Shown: positions 9,411-21,968 of the stretch, piece after piece | Layout of the letters: the number at the start of each line of letters is the position of its first letter | How positions within the stretch are numbered: the first letter of the stretch is position 1 | NCBI GenBank assembly: GCA_008638375.1 | Contig: CM018051.1 | Coordinates: 36,861,177-36,925,176 of the forward strand | Source: Nyssa sinensis | Taxonomy: Eukaryota; Streptophyta; Magnoliopsida; Cornales; Nyssaceae | Direction of reading: 5' to 3' | DNA length: 64,000 bases | Notes under the pieces: generated by a model | The model's input: the letters and a program-made list of their open reading frames with translations, nothing else | Databases searched by the model: none | Told to the model about the DNA's origin: nothing | Program-made: the position numbers and the translations under genes

Positions 9411-12400
9411 TGTCACGCCCCGAATTCCCTGTGAACCTGAGGTGCGAGTAACGAAACTAAAAGAAAAGAAAATATAGGACAATCTAACAGATTCAACTCA
9501 AACTTACATTCATTTCCTTCAATGTATATCCATGTAGAGCACAATCAATAAAAACATTCAACATGTCATTCGGGCTTAAACCCTTACATCTCAGAACGTG
9601 CCCCAAGGGCCAAAATACTCTAAGTTCTTTCTTCCACTAAAACATCACTGAATCTCACGTAGCCAGAGTGTCATCTGAAATGGTGTCCCACGAATGGGTC
9701 AACTCAATTGCTGGTACAATAGAATGCTAATGCAAGAAACAAAATTAAGGCGTGGCATGTGCAAGTGTACATTTATATCTATATGGCATTCAATATCATC
9801 AATGCAGTATATGAACAGTATGCATGACGCACCCATGCAACTCTATGCCCCACTTATGTCTCATCTTACGGTCCTTCCCCGATGGCCTGAGTACCATTTA
9901 TATGTCTCGCTTCACGGTCCGGAACCCGTCAGGCATGCGAGTACCTATTGGCCAATTTTGAGTTTTTCACCATAGGATCTTCACCCTCATAATGCACAGC
10001 ACCACATGCTCAACTCACACCATGTCCAAGGAATCACAGCTATGCCAATATACTCTGATTCCACCATGCCATAGTGTAATCTCAATAAAGCAACTTATCC
10101 ACACATGAAGCATGCTTTAAATAATGCATTACGCAATAACATTCAAATAAGAAAATCCCTTCATCAAGGGTACATGCCATACATAGTCCATTTAACACAT
10201 GTTTTAAGTCACATATTTCATAATCTCAACAATTCTCAAAGCATATAATCCACACATTATGCTAACACATGCAATATACACATAATCATGATCCACATTC
10301 ATCACCAAACTTTCAAAAAGATAACAAGGAACACATAAGCATATGAGCAATCAAACAAGTATATGAATCATCAAGTCAACATGACAGTTACTCCTAAACT
10401 TAATTCTATTTCTTACTTAGCACAATATATCGTACCTGATGGGTTGGTCTCAACCCAAGAATTCATACTCGTAGCATAGCGGAACTAACATTAAGGATGC
10501 AGAAGGTCAGACCACTTTCTCTTTGCCTTTCGGTGTTCCTAAAATCATGAAATATAACTCAGTCCATTTGCTACTTGAATTATGCTATTCATCAAATTTT
10601 ATGTCTTTATTTTATGAGTTTCTATTTTGCTAAAATAAACTCTACCATTGAGTTTAGAACATCGAACAAAGTCGGGTTAGGCTTTCGCGGAATTTATTCG
10701 GACATCCGGGCTAAAAAGGGCAAAACGATCATTTTGCACTTTTACGGGTCCTTACATCCTGAGACCTCTTTTTGCAAATTGGACTCCACGGTTGAGTTCA
10801 GAACAGTTGAGATAATAAAATCCCACTATTTGTTTACTTAATTCAAAGTTCGTTTGACTATGTTTTAACTCAGGGGTATTTTGGTAATTTTTAATGTTAT
10901 TACGGGTTTTTTATTTTTTGGGATCCCGTCTTATAAAATGGACCTCACCATTGGTCTTAGAATGGTCGAGATAGTCAAAATACACTAATGACTCGTCCCA
11001 TTTGGACTCCGAACTATTTTGTGATATTTAAATAATTAAATTAATTAATTAATTAAATTAATTTAATATTTTATTCAGGGGGGGTCAGATCATAATTACT
11101 TAAAAGTTCTGGGGTCAAAGTTGAATTTCTGAAAGTTCTAGGGGTCAAATTGAATTTCAAAAAGTACTGGGGGTTAAATTGTAATTTCTAAACTTCTTAT
11201 TCCTAATTCGAATAGCCAAATAGTGGCTAGGTCCAAAACAGGGATAGGATATCCCTGTCCTTAATTTAATTCCAATTTTGATTTCTTAACCCTATAACCA
11301 AACGTCCCCAATCTCATTTTAAATTTAAAACACTTGGTTGACACGTGGCGGGAGTGGGTCGGTCTTGACCCGACCCGAGGCCCGGACAGTGTCTTCTTCT
11401 TCCCCGTTTTTCCAGCGAGTCTCCGGTAGGTTTCCGTCGCCATCTTCGGCGACGGTGGCCAGAAACTGCAAAAACCTAGTTTTCAAATTTCATTTTCTTG
11501 TCTTTTTTGGAGCCGTTTTTTATTCCAAATCATTCTAAAGTGTTTTTAAAACCCCCTAACATAGTTTTGAGCCTCCCTAATCGACGAAACAACCCCATTT
11601 TTTTGCTACCCATTTTTCGGCCAATTGAAAAACCTTTATGTTTGTGGCTTCTTGGTTATTGCCTTTGCCCCCATTTCAATCCTAAATGTTTTCTGCAACT
11701 CACAGTAATATTTTTTCATGATTTAAACCAAGTTTAATACATGAAATATCAAAGACCAAACTCTCACCCTAGACCTGCAACTGGCCATAACTCCCTCCTC
11801 TCCCAACCAGTTTAGTTCATTCTTTTTGCAAAATGATATACATTTTATGCTCTATAAGACCTCCTAATTCATGCCAACTATCATGCTTTAAAAATTTTTA
11901 AACAAAATTGAACTGGCATACCTTTTTCTGGGTTTCTTTCTCCTGTTGTAGGTCTTCTTCTCCCCTTTCTCTCAACTCTAACCTTTCCCCTTTTTGCTTC
12001 CCTGGATTCCTCCTTCTCTGGTCTTCCCTCTTTCTCAAACACACAAGTGTATGAAATACACCTCACATACACTGCTCCATTTCTCTCTCTACCTCACTTT
12101 CTCTCTCTACCCGAGCTCACCTTTCAGGAACTATTTTCTCTCCTAATCTCTTCTCATTCCTCACATATCATCATAACCCTCCCTCTCTCTTTTCTTTTCA
12201 GTTCTGAATTTCTCCACATACACACATAATCTACACTGTACACAATGCACCTCCACTCTCACACACCATCAGCCACACACAGTTCACATACTGACTTGCA
12301 TTTAATGTTTCTTGTGTTCTTGTATCATGTATATGTATATATTATATTACACCCTTACACACACCAACACAACCGTACACACACATACAGCTCACATGCA

Positions 12401-12622
12401 CACACCTCATGGCAGTACACACACACATGTCTTGTTCACACACACACATATATATATGTATATATTTAAATACACGCATACATATAGCATACATTAATAT
12501 ATATATATATATAGACATACATATACAATACATCACACATGTATAGTACACATTTTATACAAAATAAACAAATAAACGTAAATAAAAAAAAATTTATTCC
12601 AAAAAAAATTCGGATCGTTACA
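9411..12622 (-). repeat. E3 left LTR, 3212 bp
   Basis: On the plus strand it runs TGTCACGCCCCGAATTCC...TCGTTACA, so in element orientation TGTAACGATCCGAA...CGGGGCGTGACA. It aligns end to end with 15048-18268, with scattered differences. It contains microsatellite-rich U3 (12240-12600), a leader, the degenerate ~150 bp modules (10640-11000) and the mini-exon at 10436-10538. Short ORFs in it, such as 9694-9975 and the one at 15330-15611 in the other LTR, are paired copies without a recognisable product. Confidence 0.9.
10436..10538 (-). other. E3 left LTR candidate mini-exon, 103 nt
   Basis: On the minus strand CATGATTTTAG precedes GAACACC, and ATCAG|GTACGA follows after 103 nt. The E4 counterpart is 105 nt with nearly the same acceptor (ATGATTTTAG|GAAC) and donor (ATCAG|GTATGA). 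The upstream donor is AAAAAG|GTATGC at about 11921, giving a putative intron of 1383 nt. Confidence 0.45.
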
Positions 12623-12633
12623 TCCTTCCCTCG

Positions 12634-12657
12634 TTAAAGAAATTTCGTCCCGAAATT
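12634..12657 (-). pseudogene. Residual 3' end of pol in E3
   Basis: Eight codons read NFGTKFL-stop immediately before the polypurine tract. This matches the end of Tekay/Del-type chromovirus polyproteins, where the stop codon almost touches the 3' LTR. It links E3 to that clade although the rest of pol is gone. Confidence 0.6.
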
Positions 12658-12879
12658 TAAAATAAATATACCTCTTCGACAAAATTTAGAAAGAGTAATA
12701 TGAAATGTTTTTGTGACATGGAGACGTGCAACCTTACTTATGGATCGTCCACCTCCCCCTCAGCCAGGCGACGTGGGATGCATTACTCTCTCCCATTACC
12801 CTCTCTCCTTCAAAGGAACCTCGTCCACTTGGGCGGGCGTGCAGCGGTGTGCAGACATCTCCACACTCCTTGCTAGGGT

Positions 12880-12925
12880 CTGCTTCTGATCGTATCTGTA
12901 ACGGCCCACTCCTCATGGCACAACT
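12880..12925 (-). other. Degenerate second LTR/primer-site junction inside E3
   Basis: The plus strand reads TCTGCTTCTGATCGTATC followed by TGTAACGGCCCACTCC. This resembles a decayed iMet primer-site complement (GCTCTGATACCA) abutting an LTR that begins TGTAACGGCCCA, a start I associate with other plant gypsy LTRs. It may be a fragment of a different element carried in the interior. Confidence 0.35.
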
Positions 12926-13416
12926 CATAATGAAATTCTCAAAATTTGTTGGCTTATCAATGCCAATTTTTTTCCAAATCCTTCCAAGCATCAAGACCCA
13001 CCTTAATACTTCGACATAAAAAAAAATAAAGGAAAAAATCCTCAATGTTCACGAAGACATCTTAAAGTCTCTCACACACTTGCTGACCATCTAACAATTC
13101 TCGAATTAAGCCATGAAATCACCTAGTGATTTATCACAATGGCACCATCCATATATCACCCGTACCACAATGCGATTCAATAACCCATTTCCCAGCATTT
13201 TAATCATAAAACTTAAATCAATGTATCAAGGCTCAAAAGAACAAAACATTAGTGAAACTTTTCACCAATTTAAACATTAATATACGTCAATCCTTACTCA
13301 CATGTATCAAAATGCACTTACATATAAGCACGTTTAAACATCCTCTTATGCATGCATTAATAACAACCAGTCTGTATATAAAATCATAGTCACAGTACTA
13401 TACAAGTACTAAACTA

Positions 13417-13455
<39 letters not shown>

Positions 13456-15032
13456 TAACAAGCAACATTCAATCGCAAACACGTAGCCTACCACATCAGC
13501 ACCCAAGTATAAAACTCATCTCAAGAATATACATATACATAAATAAGCATACATACTGCTATATAGGTAACTAGGTAACTAGGGACGTCTAGGCTTATAG
13601 CCTATCCCACAGACACAAGCACATAGTCTACCTTTTAATTTCACTCAGTCTACTTCATAGACATAAGCATCTAATCCCAGTTCCTCAAGAACCAAGTATA
13701 CCTCATATTGTACTAATTTCACAGACTAAAGTAACAAGCACTCAACTAATCACATAATCCAAACCAATCCAAATAAGTCGAGGTTTAACCTCTTCTGCTC
13801 ATAACAAAGTCCACCTTAGAAGGACCCACGGATACCCTATGAAATAAAGAAAAACATCTCCCTCAGGAGTACATATTGTCACTCTTCCCCTGTAGCAGTC
13901 TATACTCGTCCAAAAGTAAATAACCAATCTATCCTCAACGTAATATCAAAACTAGACATTTCAAGTAGAAGGAAATCAAAAGAAAGAATGTGGTCAGCTA
14001 TCTCTATCAAGCAATCTCTACAGATCCTCGTTAGGGTCACTTTACCCCCCCAATTGGTGTGTCAACATGCAATGATAGATCTAACCGATCTATTTCTAAC
14101 CTTAAGCAACAAGTGTAGTATGATATGACATACCTGTTTAATCAACACTTATATCAACTATCCCTACCCTTTGGTTATGCTAAACAATTTACACTGAGTT
14201 CTAACACCATCTTTTGTACGAAACAAATTTATTTTAAACAATACAATATACGCATACTCTAGTCATGCTAGTGTTCAATTAGCCTACCAATACTCAACCC
14301 TAAGTGAATGCCATACCTATTTCCACAAAAGAGTTTAATGCAAAAATATTTCTATATCCACTATCTAGTCTGTACACAAAATTTTTTCACAAGTCTGAAT
14401 TCTTATTTTAGCATTCTAAGATCTTATGTGTCTTTTAAATTTATGATTTACTACTTTATTAGAATTTTGTTCATTTAAAATTTTAAAATTCTTTCATTAT
14501 TTCTTACTTTCATAGCTAGGTGATAACCCTTCATGGACCACAACTCCTTTTGTTGCTGGTTGATGGGGCGCCATCCATAAACTGGAACGCAAGATTTGAG
14601 ACCAATCCAGTCTGTATAAATATCCTAGTCATAGTACTATAATCCATGAATATTGGATATTAACCTAACATACATATACATATATATAAACACAGCCAAC
14701 CAGGTAGATAACTAGGTCCACTAGTCTATCTCATAAATAACTAGGCATACCGCCTATTATATAGATAACTAATTGTATAACCTACACCTCAAATAACTAG
14801 GCATATGGCCTACCCCATAAAACATACAGTCTGTCACATAGACACAAGTTTTTCTAATCTTAGTCAATCATTTTATCAAACAATCATCTAATCCTAGCCA
14901 ATCGGGAAATCGAGTATAGTTCATACTCTTGCACACCAATGCAACACGTGCACATAAAACGTACCACCCAAACTAGTCCAACTAACTTAAGGTCAAAAAT
15001 TTCTCCCACTGTCCCTAGGTGTTCGAACCTAT

Positions 15033-15044
15033 GCTCTGATACCA
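15033..15044 (-). other. E3 primer-binding site (tRNA-iMet)
   Basis: Minus strand TGGTATCAGAGC, separated by ACG from the end of the right LTR at 15048. Because it lies left of the right LTR, it proves that the element runs on the minus strand and that 15048-18268 is the 5' LTR. Confidence 0.92.
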
Positions 15045-15047
15045 CGT

Positions 15048-18000
15048 TGTCACGCCCCGAATTCCCGTGAACTTGAGGCGCGAGTAACGAAACTAAAAGA
15101 AAAAAAAATACAGGACAATCTAACGGATTCAACTCAAACTTACATTCATTTCCTTCAATGTACATCCATGTAGAGCACAATCAATAAAAACATTCAACAT
15201 GTCATTCGGGCTTAAACCCTTACATCTCAGAACGTGCCCCAGGGGCCAAAATACTCTAAGTTCTTTCTTCCACTAAAACATTACTGAATCTCACATAGTC
15301 AGAGTGTCATCTGAAATGGTGTCCCACGAATGGGTCAACTCAACTGCTCGTACAATATAATGCTAATGCAAGAAACAAAATTAAGGCGTGGCATGTGCAA
15401 GTGTACATTTATATCTATATGGCATTCAATATCATCAATGCAGTATATGAACAGTATGCATGACGCACCCATGCAACTCTATGCCCCACCTATGTCTCAT
15501 CTTACGGTCCTTCCCCGATGGCCTGAGTACCATTTATATGTCTCGCTTCACAGTCCGAAACCCGTCAGGCATGCGAGTGCCTATTGGCCGATTTTGAGTT
15601 TTTCACCATAGGATCTTCACCCTCATAATGTACAGCACCACGTGCTCAACTCACACCATGTCCAAGGAATCACACTATGCCAATATACTCTGATTCCACC
15701 ATGCCATAGTGTAATCTCAATAAAGCAACTTATCCACACATGAAGCATGCTTTAAATAATGCATTACGCAATAACATTCAAATCAAAAAATCCCTTCATC
15801 AAGGGTACATGCCATACATAGTCCATTTAACACATGCTTTAAGTCACATATTTCATAATCTCAACAGTTCTCGAAGCATATAATTCACACATTATGCTAA
15901 CACATGCGATATACACATAATCATGATCCACATTCATCACCAAACTTTCAAAAAGATAACAAGGAACACATAAGCATATGAGCAATCAAACAAGTATGTG
16001 AATCATCAAGTCAACATGGCAGTTACTCCTAAACTTAATTCTATTTCTTACTTAGCACAATATATCGTACCTGATGGGTTGGTCTCAACCCAAGAAGTCA
16101 TACTTATAGCATAGCGGAACTAACAGTAAGGATGCAGAAGGTCAGACCACTTTCTCTTTGCCTTTAGGTGTTCCTAAAATCATGAAATATAACTCAGTCC
16201 ATTTGCTACTTGAATTATGCTATTCATCAAATTTTATATCTTTATTTTATGAGTTTCTATTTTGCTAAAATAAACTCTACCATTGATTTTGGAACGTCGA
16301 ACAAAGTCGGGTTAGGCTTTCGCGGAATTTAATTCGGATATCCGGGCGAAAAAGGGCAAAATGGTCATTTTGCACTTTTACGGGTCCTTACATCCCGAGA
16401 CCTCTTTTTGCAAATTGGACTCCATGATTGAGTCCGGAACGGTTGAGCTAATAAAATCTCCCTATTTGTTTACTTAATTCGGAGTTCGTTTGACTATGTT
16501 TTAACTCAGGAGAATTTTGGTAATTTTTAATGTTATTACGGGTCTTTTATTTTTTGGGACCCCGTCTCATAAAATGGACCTCACCATTGGTCTCAGAATG
16601 GTTGAGATTATTAAAATACACTAATGACTCGTCCCATTTGGACCCCGGACCATTTTGTGATATTTAAATAATTAAATTAATTAATTTAATATTTTATTTA
16701 GGGGGGGTCAGATCATAATTACTTAAAAGTTCTGGGGTCAGAGTTGAATTTCTGAAAGTTCGTGGGTCAAATTGAATTTCAAAAAGTACTGGGGGTTAAA
16801 TTGTAATTTCTAAACTTCTTATTCCTAATTCGAATAGCCAAATAGTGGCTAAGTCCAAAACAGGGATAGGATATCCCTGTCCTTGATTTAATTCCAATTT
16901 TGATTTCTTAACCTTGTAACCAAACGCCTCCAATCTCATTTTAAATTTAAAACACATTGTTGACACGTGGTGGGGGTGAGTCGGTCTTGACCCGACCCGA
17001 ACCAGGACCCGAGGCCCAAACAGTGTCATTTTCTTCCCCGTTTTTCCAGCGAGTCTCCGGTAGGTTTCCGTCGCCATCTTCGGCGACGGTGGCCGGAAAC
17101 TGCAAAAACCCAGTTTTTAAATTTCATTTTCTTGTCATTTTTGGAGCCGTTTTTTTATTCCAAATCATTCTAAAGTGTTTTTAAAACACCCTAACATAGT
17201 TTTGAGCCTCTCTAATCAACGAAACAACCCCATTTTTCTTGCTACCCGTTTTTCGGCCAACTGAAAAACCTTCATGTTTGTGGCTTCTTGGTCACTGGCC
17301 TTTGCCCCATTTTAATCCTAAGTGTTTTCTGCCACTCACAGTAACATTTTCTCATGATTTAAACCAAGTTTAATACATGAAATATCAAAGGCCGAACTCT
17401 CACCCAAGACTTGAAACTCGCCATAACTCCCTCATCTCCCAACCAGTTTAGTTCATTCTTTTTGCAAAATGATCTACATTTTATGCTCTACAAGACCTCC
17501 TAATTCATGCCAACTATCATGCTTTAAAAATTTTTAAACAGAATTGAACTGGCATACCTTTTTCTGGGTTTCTTTCTCCTGTTGCAGGTCTTCTTCTCCC
17601 CTCTGTCTCAACTCTAACCTTTCCCCCTTTTGCTTCCCTGGTTTCCTCACTCTTTCTCAAACACACAAGTGTATGAAATACACCTCACATACATTGCCCC
17701 ATTTCTCTCTCTGCCTCACTTTCTCTCTCTACCCGAGCTCACCTCTCAGGAACTATCTTCTCTCCTAATCTCTTCTCATTCCTCACAACACTCTACCGTA
17801 TACATTTCCTCACATATCATCATAACCCTCCTCTCTTCTTTTCTTTTCAGTTCTGAATTTCTCCACATACACACACAATCTACACTGTACACACTGCACC
17901 TCCACTCCCACACACCATCATCCACACACAGTTCACATACTGACTTGCATTTAATGTTTCTTGTGTTCTTGTATCATGTATATGTATATATTATATTACA

Positions 18001-18268
18001 CCCTTACACATACCAACACAACCGTACACACACACAAAGCTTACATGCACACACCTCATGGCAGTACACACACACATGTCTTGTTCACACACACACACAT
18101 ATATATATATATACATATTTAAATACACGCATACATATAGCATACATTAATATATATATATACATACATAGACAATACATCACACATGTATAGTACACAT
18201 TTTATACAAAATAAATAAATAAACGTAAATAAAAAAAATTTATTCCAAAAAAAATTCGGATCTTTACA
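15048..18268 (-). repeat. E3 right (5') LTR, 3221 bp
   Basis: Plus-strand ends TGTCACGCCCCGAATTCC and CTTTACA. It is collinear with the left LTR over its whole length. Followed directly by ATTTT, the target-site duplication shared with 9277-9281. It holds the mini-exon at 16071-16173, the ~150 bp modules at about 16270-16620 and a CA/TA-rich U3 at about 17870-18240. Confidence 0.92.
16071..16173 (-). other. E3 right LTR candidate mini-exon, 103 nt
   Basis: Same acceptor (CATGATTTTAG|GAAC) and donor (ATCAG|GTACGA) as the left LTR copy. The upstream donor AAAAAG|GTATGC is at about 17557, giving a 1384 nt putative intron. Confidence 0.45.
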
Positions 18269-19287
18269 ATTTTCCTGTTTAGTCTTTGAGTTATAAGGTT
18301 CAATTTGTGGTTTATGCCATTTTTTGCCAAACCTGCAACTCGATTATTCATAGCTCTTTTGTGAGATTCTGATTCATGGTTGGTTGTTTTCTTAGCTTAT
18401 TTCATGCACAAATTCAGTCCTAAAGTTATAATCATGTTTCATGTAATTTTATTTTTGGGTAAAATTTCAAGGTCCTTCAATGGCGGTCCAAGCTTGGACA
18501 TGCCATTCTAGGGCCATGCAAGCCCATTTTAAGGTTCAAACAACATTTCTAATTAAACAGGAACTTAAAGAAGTGTTAAGAGATGAATTCTAACCTTTGA
18601 TGTTTTATTTTCAAGATTTTTCTTCTTTTTTCTCTCCACTTTCTCTTTCTAAAACCACCTTTCCTTAACAACTCATTCTCATGAATTTCTTTTTGAATTC
18701 TCACTGTCTATATGTATGGTTTGAGCATAAAGTTAGATTGTTGATGATAGGGGCTATTTATAGAGAATTAAAGATGAGCCTTGTTGAATACTTGTCAAAG
18801 GTAATCTTTCTTGGCCTTTCCTATGGAAGATAAGTTATGGTTCAAGTATGGTTTGGTTCAAACCTCTTTTAGTTGTGAAATACAGTTGTGGGTCACGCTT
18901 TCTTGTTATTTATATATATGTGATGCATATATATCCACATTAGACATTACATGCATTTCTTACTATATACTATAACTCACATTATGTTTAATTTTCATAT
19001 TGCTTAATTAACCCAAGTTTAATGACTCTAATCTTTGATTAGTTGAATTAATCTTTGTTAGTTCAAATTAGAGCTCATAATTCTCCAATTAAGTGAAATT
19101 TGTACATTAATTCTTTCCTTTAGGAAATTATCAAACCACGTGTCATGTTAGTAAACTAATACTAATCTTAATTTCAATTTTTAGGCTACTAGTTATTTCA
19201 AGTAATTTGTCTATAATTATTAGATTATTTTCCCTTGATTAGTCACTATTGCTCAATTATCTAATGAAATTGGGTCGGGATGTTACA

Positions 19288-19477
19288 TGGCCAACTTGAA
19301 AAACTAGTCAACTAAATCTCAAAGGCAAAATCAGTGTACTAAATAGCCAATCGACTGGCTCCAAAGACCAATCAATTGACTGTTCTTGAACAAATAAACT
19401 TTAACCATTTGGAAAAATCAGTTAAGTTGGTCAGTCAATTGGATCTTCATCCAATCAATTGATTGGTGAAACTAGTA
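19288..19477 (+). mobile_element. X2: Sirevirus-like LTR, middle piece
   Basis: It is collinear with X1 at about 6231-6400, for example CTCAAAGGCAAAATCAGTGT, AACTAGTCAACTAA and the TTGTTCTTGAACAAAT/TTGTTCTTAACCAAAT blocks. It shares the GTCGAC-type palindromes. E2 abuts it on the left and E5 interrupts it on the right. Confidence 0.75.
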
Positions 19478-21148
19478 TGATGTTAGTCCTTTGGCGTGAA
19501 ACTAACCTAGAAGGGCGATCGAATATATTTGTGCTAATTTTTTAAATTTTCATTTACAACACTAACTATAACAAAAAATAACACAATATTTGAATTGAAA
19601 TTCCAGGCAATTAACAATTAATATGTTCAACTCAACCAATTCACCACAAGCCTAATTGATCAACTAATGAATTTCAAATGCCAAATTCACAATTCAATTA
19701 CAAATTTGATTATGTGATCTGTAAAGATTCGAAATTTTGGAATAATTTTTTCTTTTAAATAAATAAGTGTGCATGCATGAATATGTGTATATTGTATGTG
19801 TAGTGCATTACATATGTATATATATAAGTTATGTGTGTAAATATATATGTATTTAATACATTTAAATATACATATATATATATATATACACACACACATA
19901 AAGTGTGTGTACAGCTGTGTATGTGTGTGCGAGTGGATGTGTGTGTGGAATATAAAATACATATATAAAGCCCAAAAATGCAAGCAAACATTTAATGTAA
20001 AGCAAAAGAGAAAGGTAAAATCAGAAAAAGAGTGGGCTGATGGTGTGTGTCAGTGAGCGTGTTCTGTGTGAGTGTGTATATCAAATGTGTTGAGTGTAGG
20101 TGCAGGTCTATTATAGAGAGAGAAATAACAGAGGGAGAGAGGGGCAGTCGTACTTGATATGTATAGGTATATATGCGTGTTGTTAGAGAGTGTACAGAAG
20201 AGAAAAGAAGTCAGTAAGAGGAAGAAGTGGAACCTGAGAGCAGTGAGGAGATTAAAAGGCTCAAATAGTTGAAGTAGAAAAGGGAGGGGATAGAGGACTG
20301 CACCAGAATATTTAGCAGAACAGGTGAGTCCACTAGCTTTTGTTTTTTTGATTTTTTTTTAGCATGATGTTTAACTTAGATAATAGGGTTTTACAAAGCA
20401 TGAGATGTGGGTTAAAAAGCCAAAAGAATCATTTAATATAATCAAGAAATGGTTACAGATTTTAGGAGTAAATTGAAATCCTAATATTTTATGTGTTAAA
20501 GTTTGATTAAATGATGAGAAGCTATTGTTGGGAAGTAAGGGAAGAAATTAGGAGAAAAATATAAAAGAAATAATGAAGAAATCACCAAGAACTATAGGTC
20601 GCCGGAATCTGGGTTGATGGCTGGAGATGGGAACTGGGTGTTGGGAAAACTGGACTGTTTGGGGTTCAAACCTGTCCTAGGTTATTCGTTTGGGTTTTAG
20701 GGTTTAATTGGTGTAAAATTCATGAAGAACTGACGTGGAAAAAGTGAGAAAAATGAGGGGAAGGGCCTGCGGTCTCCGGCAACATAGCTGGAGAAGACGA
20801 CTGGCGAGTTGGCCTGGGAAATCGGGGCAACGGCGTGAGGGTTGGGCTTGATGAGTTTGGGCCTGTTTTGTTTAAACCCTTGGGCCTGTTCCTATTTAAA
20901 CCTGTTGGGCCTGTTTTTAAATTAAACTAATTGGGCCTATCTTTTTAAAGGTTCTTGGGCTGTTTTAATAAAAGGTCATTGGACCTTTCCCTAGTTGGGC
21001 CAATAACCCAAAAAGGGTTTAAAAGAAATAAAGGAAGAGGAAAAGGGTTGGGCTGCGGCTGGTGAGTCTCGAATAGGGGACCAATAGGGTGAGGGGTCAA
21101 GCCTTGACCACTGAGCCACATGAGGCCTTGTGTTTAAAATCCTCATTG

Positions 21149-21185
<37 letters not shown>

Positions 21186-21220
21186 ATAGTGAATGAAATC
21201 AAAAAAACAAATGGGGAACT

Positions 21221-21294
21221 ACCGTTCGCAAGATTCGAACCAGGGATCAAAGGATTGGGGAGGTGGCACGCTGCCAACGTGCCACCCATTTCAC
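21221..21294 (-). other. tRNA-like (box A/B) module in E4
   Basis: The minus strand has TGGCACGTTGGCAG (box A-like) and, about 40 bases on, CCTGGTTCGAATCTTG (box B-like). The spacing suits a Pol III internal promoter. It does not fold as a complete tRNA, so a tRNA-derived SINE remnant or decoy is more likely. Confidence 0.45.
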
Positions 21295-21424
21295 ACCCAA
21301 CCATTTATGCAATTAAAATGTATATATATAATACATATTTAATTTAATTTAATTTAATTAATTAATTAAATTAAATGTGACGAAATGCCCCGGAGTCCAA
21401 ATTAAATAAACCATTAGTGTTTTC

Positions 21425-21775
21425 TTTATGTGTCGACCATTCTGAATCCAACGGTGAGATCCGTTTTGCCAGGCGAGGTCCCTAAAAAGTAAAAGACCCA
21501 TAGGAACCTTAAAATTTACCAAAATGCCCTTGATTCAAAGACTAGTCAAACGAACCCTGATTAAAATAAAAGAATAGTGGATTCTTATTATTTCGAATAT
21601 TCTGAACTCAACACTAGAGTCCAAATTATGAAGAGATGGCTCGAGAATTAGAAACCCGTGAAGTGCAAAATGACCGTTTTGCCCTTTTATGTACAAATGT
21701 CCAAATTGAATTCTGCGAAAGCCTAAACCGACTTTGTTTAACATTCCGGACTCAATGGTAGAGTCTATTTTAACA
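21425..21775. repeat. Degenerate ~150 bp modules in E4
   Basis: The core CATTCTGAATCCAACG, ATTCTGAACTCAAC and ATTCCGGACTCAATGG recurs at about 21440, 21598 and 21743. Each is the reverse complement of the ATTGAGTCCAGAATG core found in minus-oriented LTRs. Each is linked to a phrase about not-quite-conserved CCAAAATGCCC or GACCGTTTTGCCC. Confidence 0.65.
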
Positions 21776-21863
21776 AAATGGAAACTTATAAAATAAAGAT
21801 ATAAAATTTGATGAATAGCATAATTTAAATAGCAGTAGACTGAGTTGTATTTTATGATTTTAG

Positions 21864-21968
21864 GAACTCTGACTGCACAGGGGAGAACAGTCTGACCTCC
21901 GACATTCTCATCATTTAGCTCAGCTACACATCGGGCACGATTTCATAGGGTTGAGACGAACCCATCAG
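21864..21968 (+). other. E4 candidate mini-exon, 105 nt
   Basis: Acceptor ATGATTTTAG|GAACTC, then 105 nt, then donor ATCAG|GTATGA. The upstream donor candidate is ACAG|GTGAGT at 20323/20324, a near-perfect consensus, giving a putative intron of 1540 nt inside the LTR. Confidence 0.5.

Larger units (their letters stand above)
12623..15047 (-). mobile_element. E3 internal region, non-coding
   Basis: The interior is 2.4 kb. Next to the left LTR the minus strand has a short polypurine tract (GGGAAGGA, 12623-12630) preceded by codons for NFGTKFL and a stop (12634-12657), the usual C-terminal end of plant chromovirus pol. Nothing else of pol is recognisable. A (TA)n tract is at about 13421-13450, and short ATAACTAGGCATA-type repeats occur at 13565-13660 and 14695-14860. 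Structurally it is a large retrotransposon derivative. Confidence 0.75.
9282..18268 (-). mobile_element. E3: compound non-autonomous gypsy element with tandem LTRs
   Basis: The whole unit is bounded by the same 5 bp, ATTTT, at 9277-9281 and 18269-18273. In element (minus) orientation it reads: full LTR (18268-15048), primer site, 2.4 kb interior, second full LTR (12622-9411), a second primer site, then about 100 bp equal to an LTR 3' end (to 9282). The duplication at the outer ends, not at 9411, shows the extra LTR tail belongs to the element. The interior has no long ORF, so it depended on a partner. Confidence 0.85.
5053..19287 (-). mobile_element. E2: long LTR of the E9/E10 type, probably solo, heavily interrupted
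   Basis: Read on the minus strand this LTR starts TGTAACATCCCGACCC at 19287 and ends at 5053 with a mutated TGTGATA, after GGTTTGGGATG. The first 160 bases on the plus side match, inverted, the 3' end of E9 (for example CAACCGAAGGC and the TTTTGCAGCGGAA block). X1 (about 5450-7150) and E3 (9282-18268) interrupt it, leaving about 3.5 kb of its own. A reversed TATA-like CTATTTATAG lies near 18757. No primer site adjoins 5053, so it looks like a solo LTR. Flanks are TGACT and TGGCC, which do not match convincingly. Confidence 0.65.

Noticed and set aside
9694..9975. 93-codon ORF, repeated at 15330-15611, as a conserved gene
   Set aside because: It is present twice only because it sits in both LTRs of E3, lies in a leader/U5 region and has no recognisable domain. 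It overlaps minisatellite-related motifs (CACGGTCC-type).
12245..12551. His/Thr- or Tyr/Ile-rich ORFs in both strands
   Set aside because: They are translations of (CA)n and (TA)n microsatellite sequence in LTR U3; the same applies to 19755-20056 and 47109-47405.
5048..19292. Target-site duplication for E2 (TGACT against TGGCC)
   Set aside because: Only three of five positions agree. The left edge of E2 may have lost a few bases, so the claim is left open.
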